Shown in pieces: positions 1 through 8,495 of a DNA stretch of 64,000 nt; the stretch's first letter is position 1, and every line of letters begins with the position of its first letter. The position numbers and the translations under genes were made by a program. Below the pieces are notes generated by a model. That model was not told where the DNA came from. It saw nothing but the letters and a program-made list of their open reading frames with translations, and ran no database searches. Origin of the DNA: Paenacidovorax monticola (GTDB lineage: Bacteria > Pseudomonadota > Gammaproteobacteria > Burkholderiales > Burkholderiaceae_C); NCBI RefSeq assembly GCF_014489595.1, contig NZ_CP060790.1, positions 3,658,001 through 3,722,000 of the forward strand, given 5' to 3'.

Positions 1-357
1 GCCGAGCGCAGCCCGATGCACTTTCGCGTGGTGTCGGGCCGCGACCAGATCGACTACGCGGCTTCGCCCGGCATGGACCTGCTCAACAAGGAGCTGCGTT
101 CGCTCGCCGTGCAGGCGCTGGCCGGTGCCCAGCAGCAGGGCGAGGCGCTGGCCTGCAACGCCGACGACCTGGCCGTGCTGGCCCGCGCCACGGTCTACGG
201 GCTGGCACGCATGCAGCACGATGGTCATTTCGTGCAGTGGGGCCCCGGCACCGACCGGGGCTGGGAGCGCGCACACGAACTGCTTGCGCTCTTCGTGTCG
301 TTGCTGCGCGCGCGCGCAGGCGTGCCGCCTATTGCGGCTGGATGTTCGCCGCCTTGA
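1..357 (+). CDS. TetR/AcrR-like transcriptional regulator, C-terminal part (cut by window edge)
   Basis: The reading frame is open from the first base of the window, so the gene starts upstream and only about 118 C-terminal residues are seen. The segment around ATVYGLARMQHDG resembles the helix in the ligand-binding half of TetR-type regulators, where a VHGLA-like motif is common. The DNA-binding N-terminus is not in the window, so the family call is tentative. The last 29 bases overlap the convergently transcribed Bug gene. An internal ATG at 16 is unlikely to be the true start. Confidence 0.5.
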   Translation, partial: AERSPMHFRVVSGRDQIDYAASPGMDLLNKELRSLAVQALAGAQQQGEALACNADDLAVLARATVYGLARMQHDGHFVQWGPGTDRGWERAHELLALFVSLLRARAGVPPIAAGCSPP

Positions 358-1318
358 TCGTGGCGGCCCATTGCTTGCGCTCGGCTTCGAGGTAGGCGGT
401 GAACTGCGCCGACTTCATGCCCACCACGGGCTGGGAGCCCAGGTGCGCCATCTTTTCGCGGGTGGCGGGGCCTTGCAGGATTTCCTGCGCGGCCGCGTAG
501 TAGGCCGCCACCACGGGCGCGGGCGTGCCGGCCGGCAGGAACAGGCCCTGCCAGGTGGGCATGTCGAAGTCCTTGAGGCCCTGCTCCTGCAGCGTGGGCA
601 CGTCGGGCAGCTGGGGCGCGCGCTTGGCCGTGGTCACGCCCAGGGCCTTGACCTTGCCTTCCTTGGCGAGCTGCGCGGCCGTGGTGATGTTGTCCATGGT
701 CATCGCGATGTGGCCGCCCAGCAGGTCGGTGATGACGGGGGCGGCCCCCTTGTAGGGCACGGCCGGCATCTTCACGCCCATGCGGGCAAGCATGGCCTCG
801 GCGATGAGGTGGTTGGAGATACCGATGCCCGCGATGCCGTAGCTCGCCGAGGGCGTGCGCGCGATGTAGTCCTTGAGCTCGGCGATGTTGTTCGCGGGCA
901 CGGACTTGTTGACGATGACCACGTTGGGCTGCACCGCCAGCAGCGTCACGGGCACGAAGCTCTCGGGCTTGTAGGGCGTGCCCTTGGGATTGAGTTCGAA
1001 GGTGATGGCCATCGAGCCCGCGGCGCCGATGCCCAGCGTGTAGCCATCGGCCGCCGAGGTGGCCAGGCGCCCCGCCATGATGTTGCCGCCCGCGCCGGGC
1101 ACGTTGTCGACGACCACGGGCTGGCCCAGCTTCTGGCCCAGGGGCTCGGCGATCAGGCGGGCCAGCGTGTCGGCCGAGCCGCCGGGCGCGAAGCCGACGA
1201 GCAGCTTCACGGGGCGGTCGGGCTTCCAGGCCTGCTGGGCATGGGCGGGCACGGCGCCGAGCAGCGCGGCCGAGGCGGCCAGGGCGGCGTGTGCGATCAG
1301 GGTGCGGCGTTGGATCAT
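329..1318 (-). CDS. Bug/TctC-family periplasmic solute-binding protein
   Basis: A 329-residue protein with a clear signal peptide (charged start, alanine-rich core, AHA-Q cleavage region near residue 27). It then carries family hallmarks: VGFAPGGSADTLAR, a PGAGGN motif, and a late PTLQEQG segment. Bug proteins bind carboxylates, amino acids or amides in the periplasm for tripartite tricarboxylate (TTT) transporters. No TctA or TctB membrane partner is next to it, which is normal for the many orphan Bug proteins of Burkholderiales. It is the last gene of a same-strand run with the AroM, DUF1177 and PepE genes, so its ligand may be what that cluster degrades. The ligand is unknown. Confidence 0.9.
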   Translation of the reverse strand: MIQRRTLIAHAALAASAALLGAVPAHAQQAWKPDRPVKLLVGFAPGGSADTLARLIAEPLGQKLGQPVVVDNVPGAGGNIMAGRLATSAADGYTLGIGAAGSMAITFELNPKGTPYKPESFVPVTLLAVQPNVVIVNKSVPANNIAELKDYIARTPSASYGIAGIGISNHLIAEAMLARMGVKMPAVPYKGAAPVITDLLGGHIAMTMDNITTAAQLAKEGKVKALGVTTAKRAPQLPDVPTLQEQGLKDFDMPTWQGLFLPAGTPAPVVAAYYAAAQEILQGPATREKMAHLGSQPVVGMKSAQFTAYLEAERKQWAATIKAANIQPQ

Positions 1319-1350
1319 GGTGACGGTTTCCTAGGGTCGGAGAGAAGGGG

Positions 1351-2028
1351 TCAGGCCAGCAGCTGGGCCAGCGTGTGGGCCACGAGGTGGTTGGACAGCA
1401 GCGTGGGCCGGCCGCTGGCGCGGGCCACCTGCGCGCGCATGGCCTCGGTGTAGCCCATGCAGTGCATGACGATGAAGTCGCAGCCTGCCAGCGCACGGCC
1501 CGCGCGCTCGAAGGCCGCGGCGGCCAGGGCTGGGTCGCGCTCGTAGGGCGAGGCGTGGTCGATCTGCAGCGCGCAGGGCAGCGGCTGCGCGAGGTGGAAG
1601 GTGTCGATCTGCGCGGCCAGCGGCACCAGGGTGCCCACGCGCCGCGCGTGGCGGGCCAGGGCCACCATGGCCTGGTCCACCACCTGCTGGGGCTCGACCA
1701 TCCAGGTGCGCAGCCGGGGCAGCGCGGTGCCGGTGCACAGCGGCACGAGCAGGTCGTAGCCCGCGCCGTCGGCCTCGCGCATCACCTCGGCCAGGCGGTG
1801 TTCGGTGGCCTCCTTGTCGAGCGTGATGGAGCCGCCGTCGCGCAGCCGCGTGGCGAAGCAGTGCGCGCCGGGGCGCGGCGCGAGCCGCGCGCGCGCGGCG
1901 GCGTCCAGTGCATCCAGCGCACCGTATTCGTCGACCTGCACCTGCGCGCCCAGCAGGGCTGCCATGGCGGGCACCACGTCGCTGCGCGGCGATTCGCCGA
2001 TGGTGAAGAAGGCGACGCGCCGGGTCAT
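1351..2028 (-). CDS. AroM family protein
   Basis: A 225-residue protein matching the AroM family: an N-terminal FTIGESPRSDVVPAM segment, a central YDLLVPLCTGT stretch with a conserved cysteine, and a GCDFIVMHCMGYT segment with another. The fold is related to Asp/Glu racemase-like proteins, where paired cysteines can be catalytic. The biochemical role of AroM is not established; the name comes only from its linkage to aroL in enterobacteria. A strong ribosome site (GGAGG, 9 bases before the ATG at 2028) fixes the start. It lies between DUF1177 upstream and a Bug gene downstream. Confidence 0.88.
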   Translation of the reverse strand: MTRRVAFFTIGESPRSDVVPAMAALLGAQVQVDEYGALDALDAAARARLAPRPGAHCFATRLRDGGSITLDKEATEHRLAEVMREADGAGYDLLVPLCTGTALPRLRTWMVEPQQVVDQAMVALARHARRVGTLVPLAAQIDTFHLAQPLPCALQIDHASPYERDPALAAAAFERAGRALAGCDFIVMHCMGYTEAMRAQVARASGRPTLLSNHLVAHTLAQLLA

Positions 2029-2033
2029 TGGGT

Positions 2034-2089
2034 AACCTCCGTGCTGCGCACTGCGGTGCGAGCCCCCTTCGGAGCGGCCGGGCGGGGGC
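2034..2089. repeat. GC-rich palindromic intergenic repeat
   Basis: Between the DUF1177 stop and the AroM start lies a G+C-rich stretch with complementary segments (GAGCCCCC near 2059 and GGGGGCTC near 2085), able to form a stem around the CGGAGCGGCCGGGC loop region. On the minus strand it reads as part of the transcript between the two genes. It resembles the GC-rich intergenic hairpins common in Comamonadaceae and could stabilise or attenuate the mRNA. No function is shown. Confidence 0.4.
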
Positions 2090-3010
2090 TCATGCGGGCT
2101 CCCGGCCCACGCCCTGCAGGTGCGCGAGCGAGCCGTAGCGGGCCTGCAGCTGGCGCCAGTGGTCCTCGTTCACGAAGGACAGCGTGCGCTGGCCGAAGAG
2201 CTTGGCGATCTCGATGCAAAAGCGCATGGCCACGTCGGCGTCCCAGGCGTTGGTCACGCCGGTGGCGCAGCCGGGCACCGTGGTCTGCGCGGTGAGCGCC
2301 ACGCCCACCACGGGCGCCGGGGTCACGATGGCGGGCTGCATGATCGAGTTCACATGCGGCAGGCCGTTCTCGTAGGGCGTGATGTCCTGCGTGGTCAGCG
2401 GCAGCGTGACGGGCAGTTCGCCGCTCACCCAGCCCATCACGTCGAGCATGAGGTCGGGGATGGGCAGCAGCCAGCCTTCCTTGGCCACGGGCGTGAGCGC
2501 CACGCCGCGGTGGTTCACCAGTCGGTTGCCGCGCGTGGTGTCCACCGAGAGGATGGCGTCCATGCGCGGGCTGACCTCGTGGGCCATCATCTCGCGCATC
2601 GGGAAGGGCGAGCGCATCATGGGCACGGGGTGGTGCGGGCGCGTGCCCGCGCGCGGGCAGATGTGGGTGTGGATGTGCACGGGGGCGGGTAGGGGGTCGC
2701 CGCGGCGCGCCATGTCGAGCATCTTGGCGGCGGCCGCAAGCACGACCACGGCGCCGTCGCTGTCCGACACGAGCCCGCTCACGGCCGGGCGCGCGCCGAT
2801 GCCGCCCAGGCGGCCCACGAGCCCCAGGCGCGGCGCGCTGGCGTCGAGGCCGGGGATCTCGATCGAGAGGAAATCCGTGGTCGCGCCATCGCGCGCCAGG
2901 GTCGTCACGGCGACATGGCAGTCACCGAGCGCGCGCAGGTGCGCGGCCACGTCCTCGCCCGTCACATGGGCGGAGGACAGCAGGTCGATCATCGAGGAAA
3001 CATGTTGCAT
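2090..3010 (-). CDS. DUF1177 domain-containing protein
   Basis: A 306-residue protein that fits DUF1177 over its whole length. Conserved-looking polar stretches include HIHTHICPRAGTRPHHPVP, DTTRGNRLVNHRG and GCATGVTNAWDADVA, rich in His, Asp and Cys. Such clusters could bind metal or act in catalysis, but no function is known. The start codon overlaps the pepE stop by one base (TGATG), so the two are probably translationally coupled. Neighbours PepE and AroM suggest a role in breaking down a small peptide or amide. That role is inferred only from context. Confidence 0.88.
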   Translation of the reverse strand: MQHVSSMIDLLSSAHVTGEDVAAHLRALGDCHVAVTTLARDGATTDFLSIEIPGLDASAPRLGLVGRLGGIGARPAVSGLVSDSDGAVVVLAAAAKMLDMARRGDPLPAPVHIHTHICPRAGTRPHHPVPMMRSPFPMREMMAHEVSPRMDAILSVDTTRGNRLVNHRGVALTPVAKEGWLLPIPDLMLDVMGWVSGELPVTLPLTTQDITPYENGLPHVNSIMQPAIVTPAPVVGVALTAQTTVPGCATGVTNAWDADVAMRFCIEIAKLFGQRTLSFVNEDHWRQLQARYGSLAHLQGVGREPA

Positions 3011-3714
3011 CAGAGGCTTTCAAGAGGACCCTCGGCCAGCCACTGCGGCGCGAGGTTGCCGTGGAACCGGCGAGCACCGGCTGCGCCCAGCACCTGGCTG
3101 CGGCCACCCCGCACGCGCAGGCCCGTGCCTTCAGGCAGGCCCAGCACGGGCATGCCGGGGTTCAGCGTGGTGAATTCGCGCAGGCGCTGCTCGCGTGTCT
3201 CCCCGCGGTGGCCGGGCGGGTGCGCGTCGGTGTAGTGGGCGTTGATCTGCACGGGCACGAGGCCCAGGGCGTCGAAGCCGCCGGGGTCGGCGATGGGCAT
3301 GTCGTTGGTGGTGCAGATCGTGGGGCAGGCCACGTTCGAGCCCGCGCTCCAGCCCAGGTACGAGGCCTCGCCGGAGCGCACACGCGCGCCGATGGCCTCG
3401 AGCAGCCCCGTGGCGCGCAGGGAGCGCAGCAGCGCAAAGGTGTTGCCGCCGCCCACGAGCACATGGCGCGCGCCCTGCACGGCGGCCACGGGATCGGCCA
3501 GCTGGTGCACCGAGCGCACGCGCAGGCCCAGCGGCGCGAGCGCCTCGGCCACCAGGGCTTCGTAGGCATCCCAGGTACGGGTCACGCCGGCGTAGGGCAC
3601 GAACAGGGCGTCGCCCGAGGTGTCGTGGTGCGCGGCCCACTCCCGGACCCAAGGCAGGGCATGGGTCAGGTAGCCGGCATCGCTCGTGGAGTTGCTGAGC
3701 AGCAGCAGGTTCAT
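3010..3714 (-). CDS. pepE: Peptidase E (alpha-aspartyl dipeptidase)
   Basis: A 234-residue member of peptidase family S51, which cleaves dipeptides with N-terminal aspartate in the cytoplasm. The nucleophile elbow GWSAGSN puts the catalytic serine at residue 123. His160 (INAHYTD) and Glu195 (GLPEGT) fit the Ser-His-Glu triad of this family, with spacing like the Salmonella enzyme. Length is normal. It is the first enzyme gene after the iclR-type regulator, 48 bases downstream of it, and overlaps DUF1177 by one base. No strong ribosome site is visible before the ATG. Confidence 0.93.
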   Translation of the reverse strand: MNLLLLSNSTSDAGYLTHALPWVREWAAHHDTSGDALFVPYAGVTRTWDAYEALVAEALAPLGLRVRSVHQLADPVAAVQGARHVLVGGGNTFALLRSLRATGLLEAIGARVRSGEASYLGWSAGSNVACPTICTTNDMPIADPGGFDALGLVPVQINAHYTDAHPPGHRGETREQRLREFTTLNPGMPVLGLPEGTGLRVRGGRSQVLGAAGARRFHGNLAPQWLAEGPLESL

Positions 3715-3762
3715 GGCAAGGCTGGGGTGAAAAGGAGAAAGGGAATGGGCAGCCGCCGCCGC

Positions 3763-4548
3763 TCAGGCGGCGACGGGTACGGCGCGCCAGAACGGATCGC
3801 CGATGCGCCGGCCCAGTGCACCGACCTCTTCCTGCACGAGCCGGCGCCAGCCTTCGAGGTGGGCCGGATCGGCCTGCAGGCCGGAGACGAAGGAGATGCA
3901 CAGCCCGCGCAGCTCGCCGTCCAGCGGGCTGCGCACGGCCGCCGCGATGGCGCCGATGCCGGGCATGGCGCCATCGACCACCACCGCGTGGCGGGCCTGC
4001 GCCACATCCGCAAGGCACTGCGCCAGCTCGCCCACCCGTGCGAAGCCGCTCTGGCTCGTGGGGGGCAGGGGGGCCGCGGCGTCGGTGCCGAACAGGGCCG
4101 TGCGTTCGGGCTCGCTCAGGCGCGACAGCAGCGCGCGGCCCATGGCCGTGCCCGTGGCGTCGCGGCGCGAGCCGGGCGAGGAGAGCACCTGCACGGGAAA
4201 GTGGCCGTTGAGGCGCTGCAGCACCACGGTTTCGTGCCCCGAGAGCGTGGACAGGTAGGCCGTGAGTCCGCTGCGTGCGGACAGCCGCTCCAGCACCTCG
4301 CGGCAGGCGTCATCGAGCGCGCTCGACGCGTAGGCCGCGTGCGCGGCCTGGCCCAGCAGGGCGCCAGGGCGGTAGCGGCGCGTGGCGGGGTGCTGGTCCA
4401 GCAGGCCGTAGCGGGCCATCTGGTTGAGCAGGTGCGAGGTGGAACTCTTGGGCAGGTCCAACTGCGTGGCCGCCTCGGTGAAGCTGAGGTCCGTGGCGCC
4501 GGCCGCGAACAGGGCCAGCACGCGCTGGACATTGCCAAGAATGCTCAT
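3763..4548 (-). CDS. IclR family transcriptional regulator
   Basis: A 261-residue IclR-type protein. Residues about 1-65 form the winged helix-turn-helix (LSFTEAATQLDLPKSSTSHLL), and residues about 80-250 the GAF-like effector domain (ATGTAMGRALLS). It heads the minus-strand cluster, so it most likely controls pepE, DUF1177, aroM and the Bug gene together. An AT-rich leader with two GTTC/GAAC inverted repeats lies just upstream. Effector unknown; by analogy it would be the substrate or an intermediate of the cluster. Confidence 0.92.
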   Translation of the reverse strand: MSILGNVQRVLALFAAGATDLSFTEAATQLDLPKSSTSHLLNQMARYGLLDQHPATRRYRPGALLGQAAHAAYASSALDDACREVLERLSARSGLTAYLSTLSGHETVVLQRLNGHFPVQVLSSPGSRRDATGTAMGRALLSRLSEPERTALFGTDAAAPLPPTSQSGFARVGELAQCLADVAQARHAVVVDGAMPGIGAIAAAVRSPLDGELRGLCISFVSGLQADPAHLEGWRRLVQEEVGALGRRIGDPFWRAVPVAA

Positions 4549-4600
4549 AAAGTTCTATAAAATTGAACTTGGTTCGGTATTTTTGATATAGTACGAACAG
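4549..4600 (-). promoter_or_regulatory. Promoter/operator of the iclR-pepE cluster
   Basis: This AT-rich stretch stands out in the GC-rich surroundings. It has two inverted repeats: GTTC (4552-4555) with GAAC (4565-4568), and GTTCG (4572-4576) with CGAAC (4594-4598). IclR-family regulators such as PcaR/PobR bind GTTCG-containing inverted repeats. Position directly before the regulator suggests autoregulation. Seen: repeats and base composition. Inferred: operator function. Confidence 0.45.
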
Positions 4601-4693
4601 GCATACCCCGCGTCAATCGGCGGGGGCTATGGCGCATGGGCGCTCGATAGGGTTTGTGAGTGTTGTGGGCCTTCGGGGCCCTGGAACGGACGC

Positions 4694-5185
4694 CTACACG
4701 CCCGAGTCGCCGTGGCGGCCCGTGCTGCGCAGCACCACGGTGATGGTGCCGTTGGTCTCGATGGTGGCGCGCTCCACCTCGTGCACGTGCAGGCAGCCGC
4801 CGGCGCGCAGCGCGGCGGCCACGTCGTCGGGGGTGAGCAGTTCCTGGCGCATCAGGCCCGTGTCGAGTTGGCCGCCGCGCACCAGCACCTGGGGCCGGCC
4901 GTCCACCAGCCGCGCCAGGCGCGGCATGCGGAACGTGAGGTGGGCCAGTGCCACATGGCAGGCCATGAGCGTAGCGGCGCTGATGAGGCCGCCGACCAGC
5001 GAGTTGTCGCCCGCGTTCATCGAGTTCTGCACCGCGTTCGAGAGGATCAGCAGCAGCACCAGATCGAAGGGCGCGTACTGCCCAGTCTGGCGCTTGCCCG
5101 TGAGGCGCAGGAACACCAGCAGGAACAGGTAGACCACCACGCCGCGCACGACGAATTCCCACCACGGCACGCTCATTGCAAACAT
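4694..5185 (-). CDS. DUF421 (YetF/YcaP-like) membrane protein
   Basis: A 163-residue protein with two to three N-terminal membrane helices (WWEFVVRGVVVYLFLLVFLR and following) and the family motif LTGKRQTGQYAPFDLVLLLILSNAVQNSMN. A cytoplasmic domain with a VDGRPQVLVRGGQLD strand pattern follows. DUF421 proteins are of unknown function; Bacillus members (YetF, YrbG) are linked to sporulation and envelope. An ATG at 5185 is preceded by GAGG at a good distance, so I prefer it to the GTG at 5194; ATG 5176 is also possible. It is divergent from the DUF4197 gene. Confidence 0.85.
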   Translation of the reverse strand: MFAMSVPWWEFVVRGVVVYLFLLVFLRLTGKRQTGQYAPFDLVLLLILSNAVQNSMNAGDNSLVGGLISAATLMACHVALAHLTFRMPRLARLVDGRPQVLVRGGQLDTGLMRQELLTPDDVAAALRAGGCLHVHEVERATIETNGTITVVLRSTGRHGDSGV

Positions 5186-5289
5186 CGTTGGCACCTCACT
5201 GCAGAAAAGACCTTCCAGCGGCCCAGTCTATCGGCGGTATGGGTTCTGCAAAAATCGGGGCCTTGCTTTCTTTCAACAGGGGAACGGTC

Positions 5290-5997
5290 ATGTCGCGTCG
5301 CGCTTTCATCCACCAAGGGGGCGCAGCCGCGCTCGGCATGCTGCTGCTGGCGGCGCAGCGGCAGGCCTGGGCCCTGTCCCTGGCCGATCTGTCGAACGCT
5401 GACGCGAGCAGCGGCGTCAAGGCTGCGCTGGCCAAGGGCGCCGAGGCTGCCATCGGCCTGCTGGGCCGCACCGACGGCTTCCTGGGCAATCCGCGGGTGC
5501 GCATCGGCCTGCCGGGCCAACTGGAGGATGCCGCCAAGCTCATGCGCCGGTTCGGCCAGGGCCAGCGCATCGACGAACTCGTCACCACCCTCAACCGCGC
5601 GGCCGAGGCTGCCGTGCCCATGGGCAAGGACCTGCTCGTGGGCGCCGTGCAGAACATGACCGTGACCGACGCCAAGAACATCCTCACGGGCGGCGATACG
5701 GCCGTCACGCGCTTCTTCGCCGACAAGACGCGCACGCCGCTTGGCGAACGCTTCCTGCCCGTGGTGACCCAGGCCACCGAGAAGGTGGGGCTGACCCAGC
5801 AGTACAACGCCTTCGCGGGCAAGGCCGCGGGCTTCGGGCTGCTCAAGAAGGAGGATGCCAACCTCGCGCAGTACGTCACCGGCAAGACGCTCGACGGCCT
5901 GTACTTCATGATCGGCGAAGAGGAGCGCAAGATCCGCCAGGACCCCGTGGGCACCGGCAGCGCGCTGCTGCAGAAGGTCTTCGGCGCCGCGCGATGA
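5290..5997 (+). CDS. DUF4197 domain-containing exported protein
   Basis: A 235-residue protein. The start at 5290 follows a good AGGGGAA ribosome site and gives a signal sequence with an RRAF twin-arginine-like start (MSRRAFIHQGGAAALGMLLL), cleaved near QAWA. The rest matches DUF4197: repeated helical segments with VTDAKNILTGGDTAVTRFF and a VGLTQQYNAFAGKA stretch, ending in a VGTGSALLQKVFG tail. Function unknown; probably periplasmic. Its stop overlaps the ychJ-like start (ATGA), suggesting a two-gene unit. Confidence 0.87.
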   Translation: MSRRAFIHQGGAAALGMLLLAAQRQAWALSLADLSNADASSGVKAALAKGAEAAIGLLGRTDGFLGNPRVRIGLPGQLEDAAKLMRRFGQGQRIDELVTTLNRAAEAAVPMGKDLLVGAVQNMTVTDAKNILTGGDTAVTRFFADKTRTPLGERFLPVVTQATEKVGLTQQYNAFAGKAAGFGLLKKEDANLAQYVTGKTLDGLYFMIGEEERKIRQDPVGTGSALLQKVFGAAR

Positions 5998-6392
5998 GCC
6001 GGCGCACCGTGCCCCCGGCGTCTTGCCCCTGCGGCCGCTCCGCAGGGCTGGCCGCCTGCTGCGGCCGCTATATCGACCATTTCGAGACCACCCCGGCGCC
6101 CGACGCCGAGCACCTCATGCGCTCGCGCTACAGCGCCTTCGTGCTGGGCCGCGCCGACTACCTGCGCGCCACCTGGCATGCCAGCCAGCGCCCCGCCGCG
6201 CTGGACCTGGACGACGGCGCGCAATGGCTGGGGCTGGAGGTGCGCTCGCACCGTGTGACGGGGCCGGACAGCGCCGAGGTGGAGTTCGTCGCGCGCTACC
6301 GCCTGGGCGGGCGCGCGGTGCGCCTGCACGAGCGCAGCCGCTTCGTGTGCGAGGACGGACGCTGGTACTACGTCGATGGCGACCAGTTTTGA
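5994..6392 (+). CDS. YchJ family protein (SEC-C motif, NTF2-like)
   Basis: A 132-residue YchJ-type (UPF0225) protein. A cysteine cluster near the N-terminus (CPCGRSAGLAACCGRYI) fits the SEC-C zinc-binding motif. It is followed by the typical EHLMRSRYSAFVLGRADYL helix and an NTF2-like beta-rich half ending RWYYVDGD. Function is unknown beyond the metal-binding motif. Translationally coupled to the DUF4197 gene by an ATGA overlap. Immediately downstream is a repeat element that leads into the HAD gene. Confidence 0.9.
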   Translation: MSRRTVPPASCPCGRSAGLAACCGRYIDHFETTPAPDAEHLMRSRYSAFVLGRADYLRATWHASQRPAALDLDDGAQWLGLEVRSHRVTGPDSAEVEFVARYRLGGRAVRLHERSRFVCEDGRWYYVDGDQF

Positions 6393-6449
6393 ATGAAAAC
6401 ACCTTCCAGCGCTTGTGTGGAAAGCGCTAATAGCTATGAAATTTGAAGC
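6393..6449 (+). repeat. TAGCTAT-type border repeat (copy 1), carries a start codon
   Basis: AT-richer 57-base element between ychJ and the HAD gene. It contains GCGCTT / AAGCGC complementary arms (CCAGCGCTTG ... GAAAGCGC) followed by TAATAGCTATGAAATTTGAAG. The same TAGCTAT and AAATTTGAA pieces recur at other borders in the window. The ATG inside TAGCTATGAAATTTG is the start codon of the next gene, so the element supplies its first residues (MKFE). From memory such elements are scattered through Comamonadaceae genomes. Confidence 0.6.
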
Positions 6450-7097
6450 AATCCTGTTCGACTGCGATGGCGTGCTCGTGGACAGCGAGCCCCTCACCAA
6501 CGGCGTGCTGCGCGACATGCTCGAAGAGTCCGGCTGGGTGCTGGGGGCCGAGGAGTGCATGGCCCTGTTCGTCGGCAAGACGGTGCGCAGCGAGGCCGCG
6601 CGCATCGAGGCGCACACGGGCCGCCCCTGACCGACGCCTGGATGGCCGAGTTCTATGCGCGCCGCAACGCGGCCATCGAGGCCGCGCTGCAGCCCATCGA
6701 CGGCGCGCCCGAAGCCGTGCGCGCCGTGCATGCGCGCCTGGGTGGCCGCATCGCCTGTGCCTCGGGCGCCGACCGCTTCAAGGTCGAGATGCAACTGGCC
6801 AAGGTGGGGTTGGCGCCGTACTTCGCGGGCCGCGTCTTCAGCGGCCACGAGATGCCGGCCACCAAGCCCGCGCCCGACGTGTACCTGGCCGCCGCGGCCG
6901 CGCTGGGCATTGCGCCCGCGCGCTGCCTCGTGGTGGAGGACACGGTGACCGGCGTGACCGCCGGCGTGGCGGCCGGCGCCACCGTGGTGGGCTACAGCCC
7001 ATCGCCCGTCGGCCATGGCACGCCCGAGGCGTTGCGCGCGGCCGGGGCCGTGCGGGTCATTACGGACATGGCGGAGCTGCCCGGGCTGCTGGGCTGA
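6436..7097 (+). CDS. HAD-IA family phosphatase (frameshifted)
   Basis: A haloacid-dehalogenase hydrolase of about 220 residues in two frames. The first frame gives motif I (LFDCDGVLVDSEP) and the cap start, and stops at 6630. The second frame gives motif II (CASGADRF), the motif III lysine (PATKPAPDVYLAA) and motif IV (VVEDTVTGV). One extra base in the C run 6624-6627 joins them as ...TGRPLTDAW. Everything needed for a beta-phosphoglucomutase / phosphoglycolate-type phosphatase is there once joined. A sequencing error is more likely than true loss. Substrate unknown. Confidence 0.85.
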
Positions 7098-7145
7098 TGG
7101 GCGTGATCGTTGATCGCGCCGCCTGACGGGGAAGCCCGATGGGGT

Positions 7146-8437
7146 TCAGTTTCTAGCGCGCAAAGCGGCCAGCAGCGCATGCGCCCGGTCGGTGCGCACG
7201 TCCTTTTCCTGGGCCATCTGGCGGGCGATATGGTCGATCTCCTGGCCCGTCGCGCCGGCCACGATGGCGATGTTGCGCGCGTGCAGCGCCATGTGGCCGC
7301 GCTGGATGCCTTCCGTCGCCAGTGCGCGCAGGGCCGCCAGGTTTTGCGCCAGGCCCACGGCGACGGCGGTCTCGCCCAGCTCCTGCGCCGTCGCCACGCC
7401 CATGATCTTGAGCGACAGCCGCGCCAACGGATGGGTCTTGGTGGCGCCGCCCACCAGGCCCACGGGCATGGGCATCTCCAGACTGCCCACCAGCCAGCCG
7501 CGCGTGTCTTTCTCCCAGCGGGTGAGCGAGCCGTAACGCCCTTGGCGGGCGGCCCAGGCGTGGGCGCCCGCTTCGACAGCACGCCAGTCGTTGCCGGTGG
7601 CGACGATCACCGGATCGATGCCGTTCATGATGCCCTTGTTGTGCGTGGCGGCGCGGTAGGGGTCCACGGCGGCGAATTCGTAGGCGTCGAGGATGCGCTC
7701 GATCACGTCGCGGCCGTCGTATTCGGCCGTGGTGAGCACCTCTGGTGAAAGGGCCACGCGCGCGCGCGACAGGCGCAGGTCGGCCAGGTTGGAGAGGATG
7801 CGCAGCCGCACCTGGCCCCCGTGATGGCCTCGACCAGCGGCGAAACGGATTCGGCCATGGTGTTGACCGTGTTGGCGCCCATGGCGTCGCGCACGTCCAC
7901 GATCAGGTGCATCACCAGCATGGGGCCGCGCCGCGTCTGCTCCAGCACGTGCACCTCGATGTCGCGGCAGCCGCCGCCCAGGCCGATGAGCACCTTGTCG
8001 CGCTGGTTGGCCAGGTCGATGATCTCCTGCCGACGGCGCAGCAGCGACTGGCGCGCGCCGTGCGGGTCGCAAAGGCCCAGCACCTGCACCTGCGCGCGCA
8101 TCAGTGGGGCGGTGCTTGATGTCTCGAAGCCGCCGCACTCGCGCGCGAGCTTGGCCATGAAGGAGGCGGCGGCGACGACGGAGGGTTCTTCCACCGCCAT
8201 GGGCACGAGCACGTCCTTGCCGTTGATCTGGAAATAGCCGGCCACGCCCAGAGGCAGCTCGAAGGTGCCGACGACGTTCTCGATCATGCCGTCGGCGAGC
8301 TGAGGGTCCAGCGCGCCGCTATGCGCGAGCCGCCGGGTGTCCTCATCGCTCAGGTGCGCAGCGGCCACGAGGTGCTGCAGGCGCTGTGGCACGGTCAGGG
8401 AGCGGAAGCGGGGCAGGCGGGAGTCAATGGTGGTCAT
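7146..8437 (-). CDS. mvaA: Hydroxymethylglutaryl-CoA reductase, degradative class II (frameshifted)
   Basis: Class II HMG-CoA reductase, which oxidises mevalonate and CoA to HMG-CoA. The N-terminal part has [16 protein letters not shown] with the catalytic glutamate. After the break come [11 protein letters not shown] (catalytic lysine and nearby aspartate), the [17 protein letters not shown] stretch, and LHARNIA with the catalytic histidine. The break is at the C run 7816-7820: one added base restores [17 protein letters not shown], giving about 430 residues, the length of the Pseudomonas mevalonii enzyme. It is divergent from a MocR regulator, 58 bases away, which may control it. HMG-CoA lyase is encoded at 29.6 kb. 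Confidence 0.9.
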
Positions 8438-8495
8438 GGTGGATCGGGCTGGTGAGAACAAGAGGAAGCGAAGGGCAGGGGTACAGTACGGGCGC
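8438..8495. promoter_or_regulatory. Divergent mvaA / mocR promoter region
   Basis: The 58-base gap between the two divergent starts must hold both promoters. It contains GGTACAG followed by TAC (8480-8489). GGTACAG and its complement CTGTACC also occur upstream of livK near 18.15-18.24 kb. This makes it a candidate operator for the MocR protein. No clear -35/-10 pair can be assigned. Confidence 0.35.

Noticed and set aside
6600-6640. Programmed -1 frameshift in the HAD gene at CCCCTGA
   Set aside because: The same kind of single-base loss occurs in nine other genes of the window, no slippery heptamer or downstream structure is evident, and HAD phosphatases are not known to use recoding.
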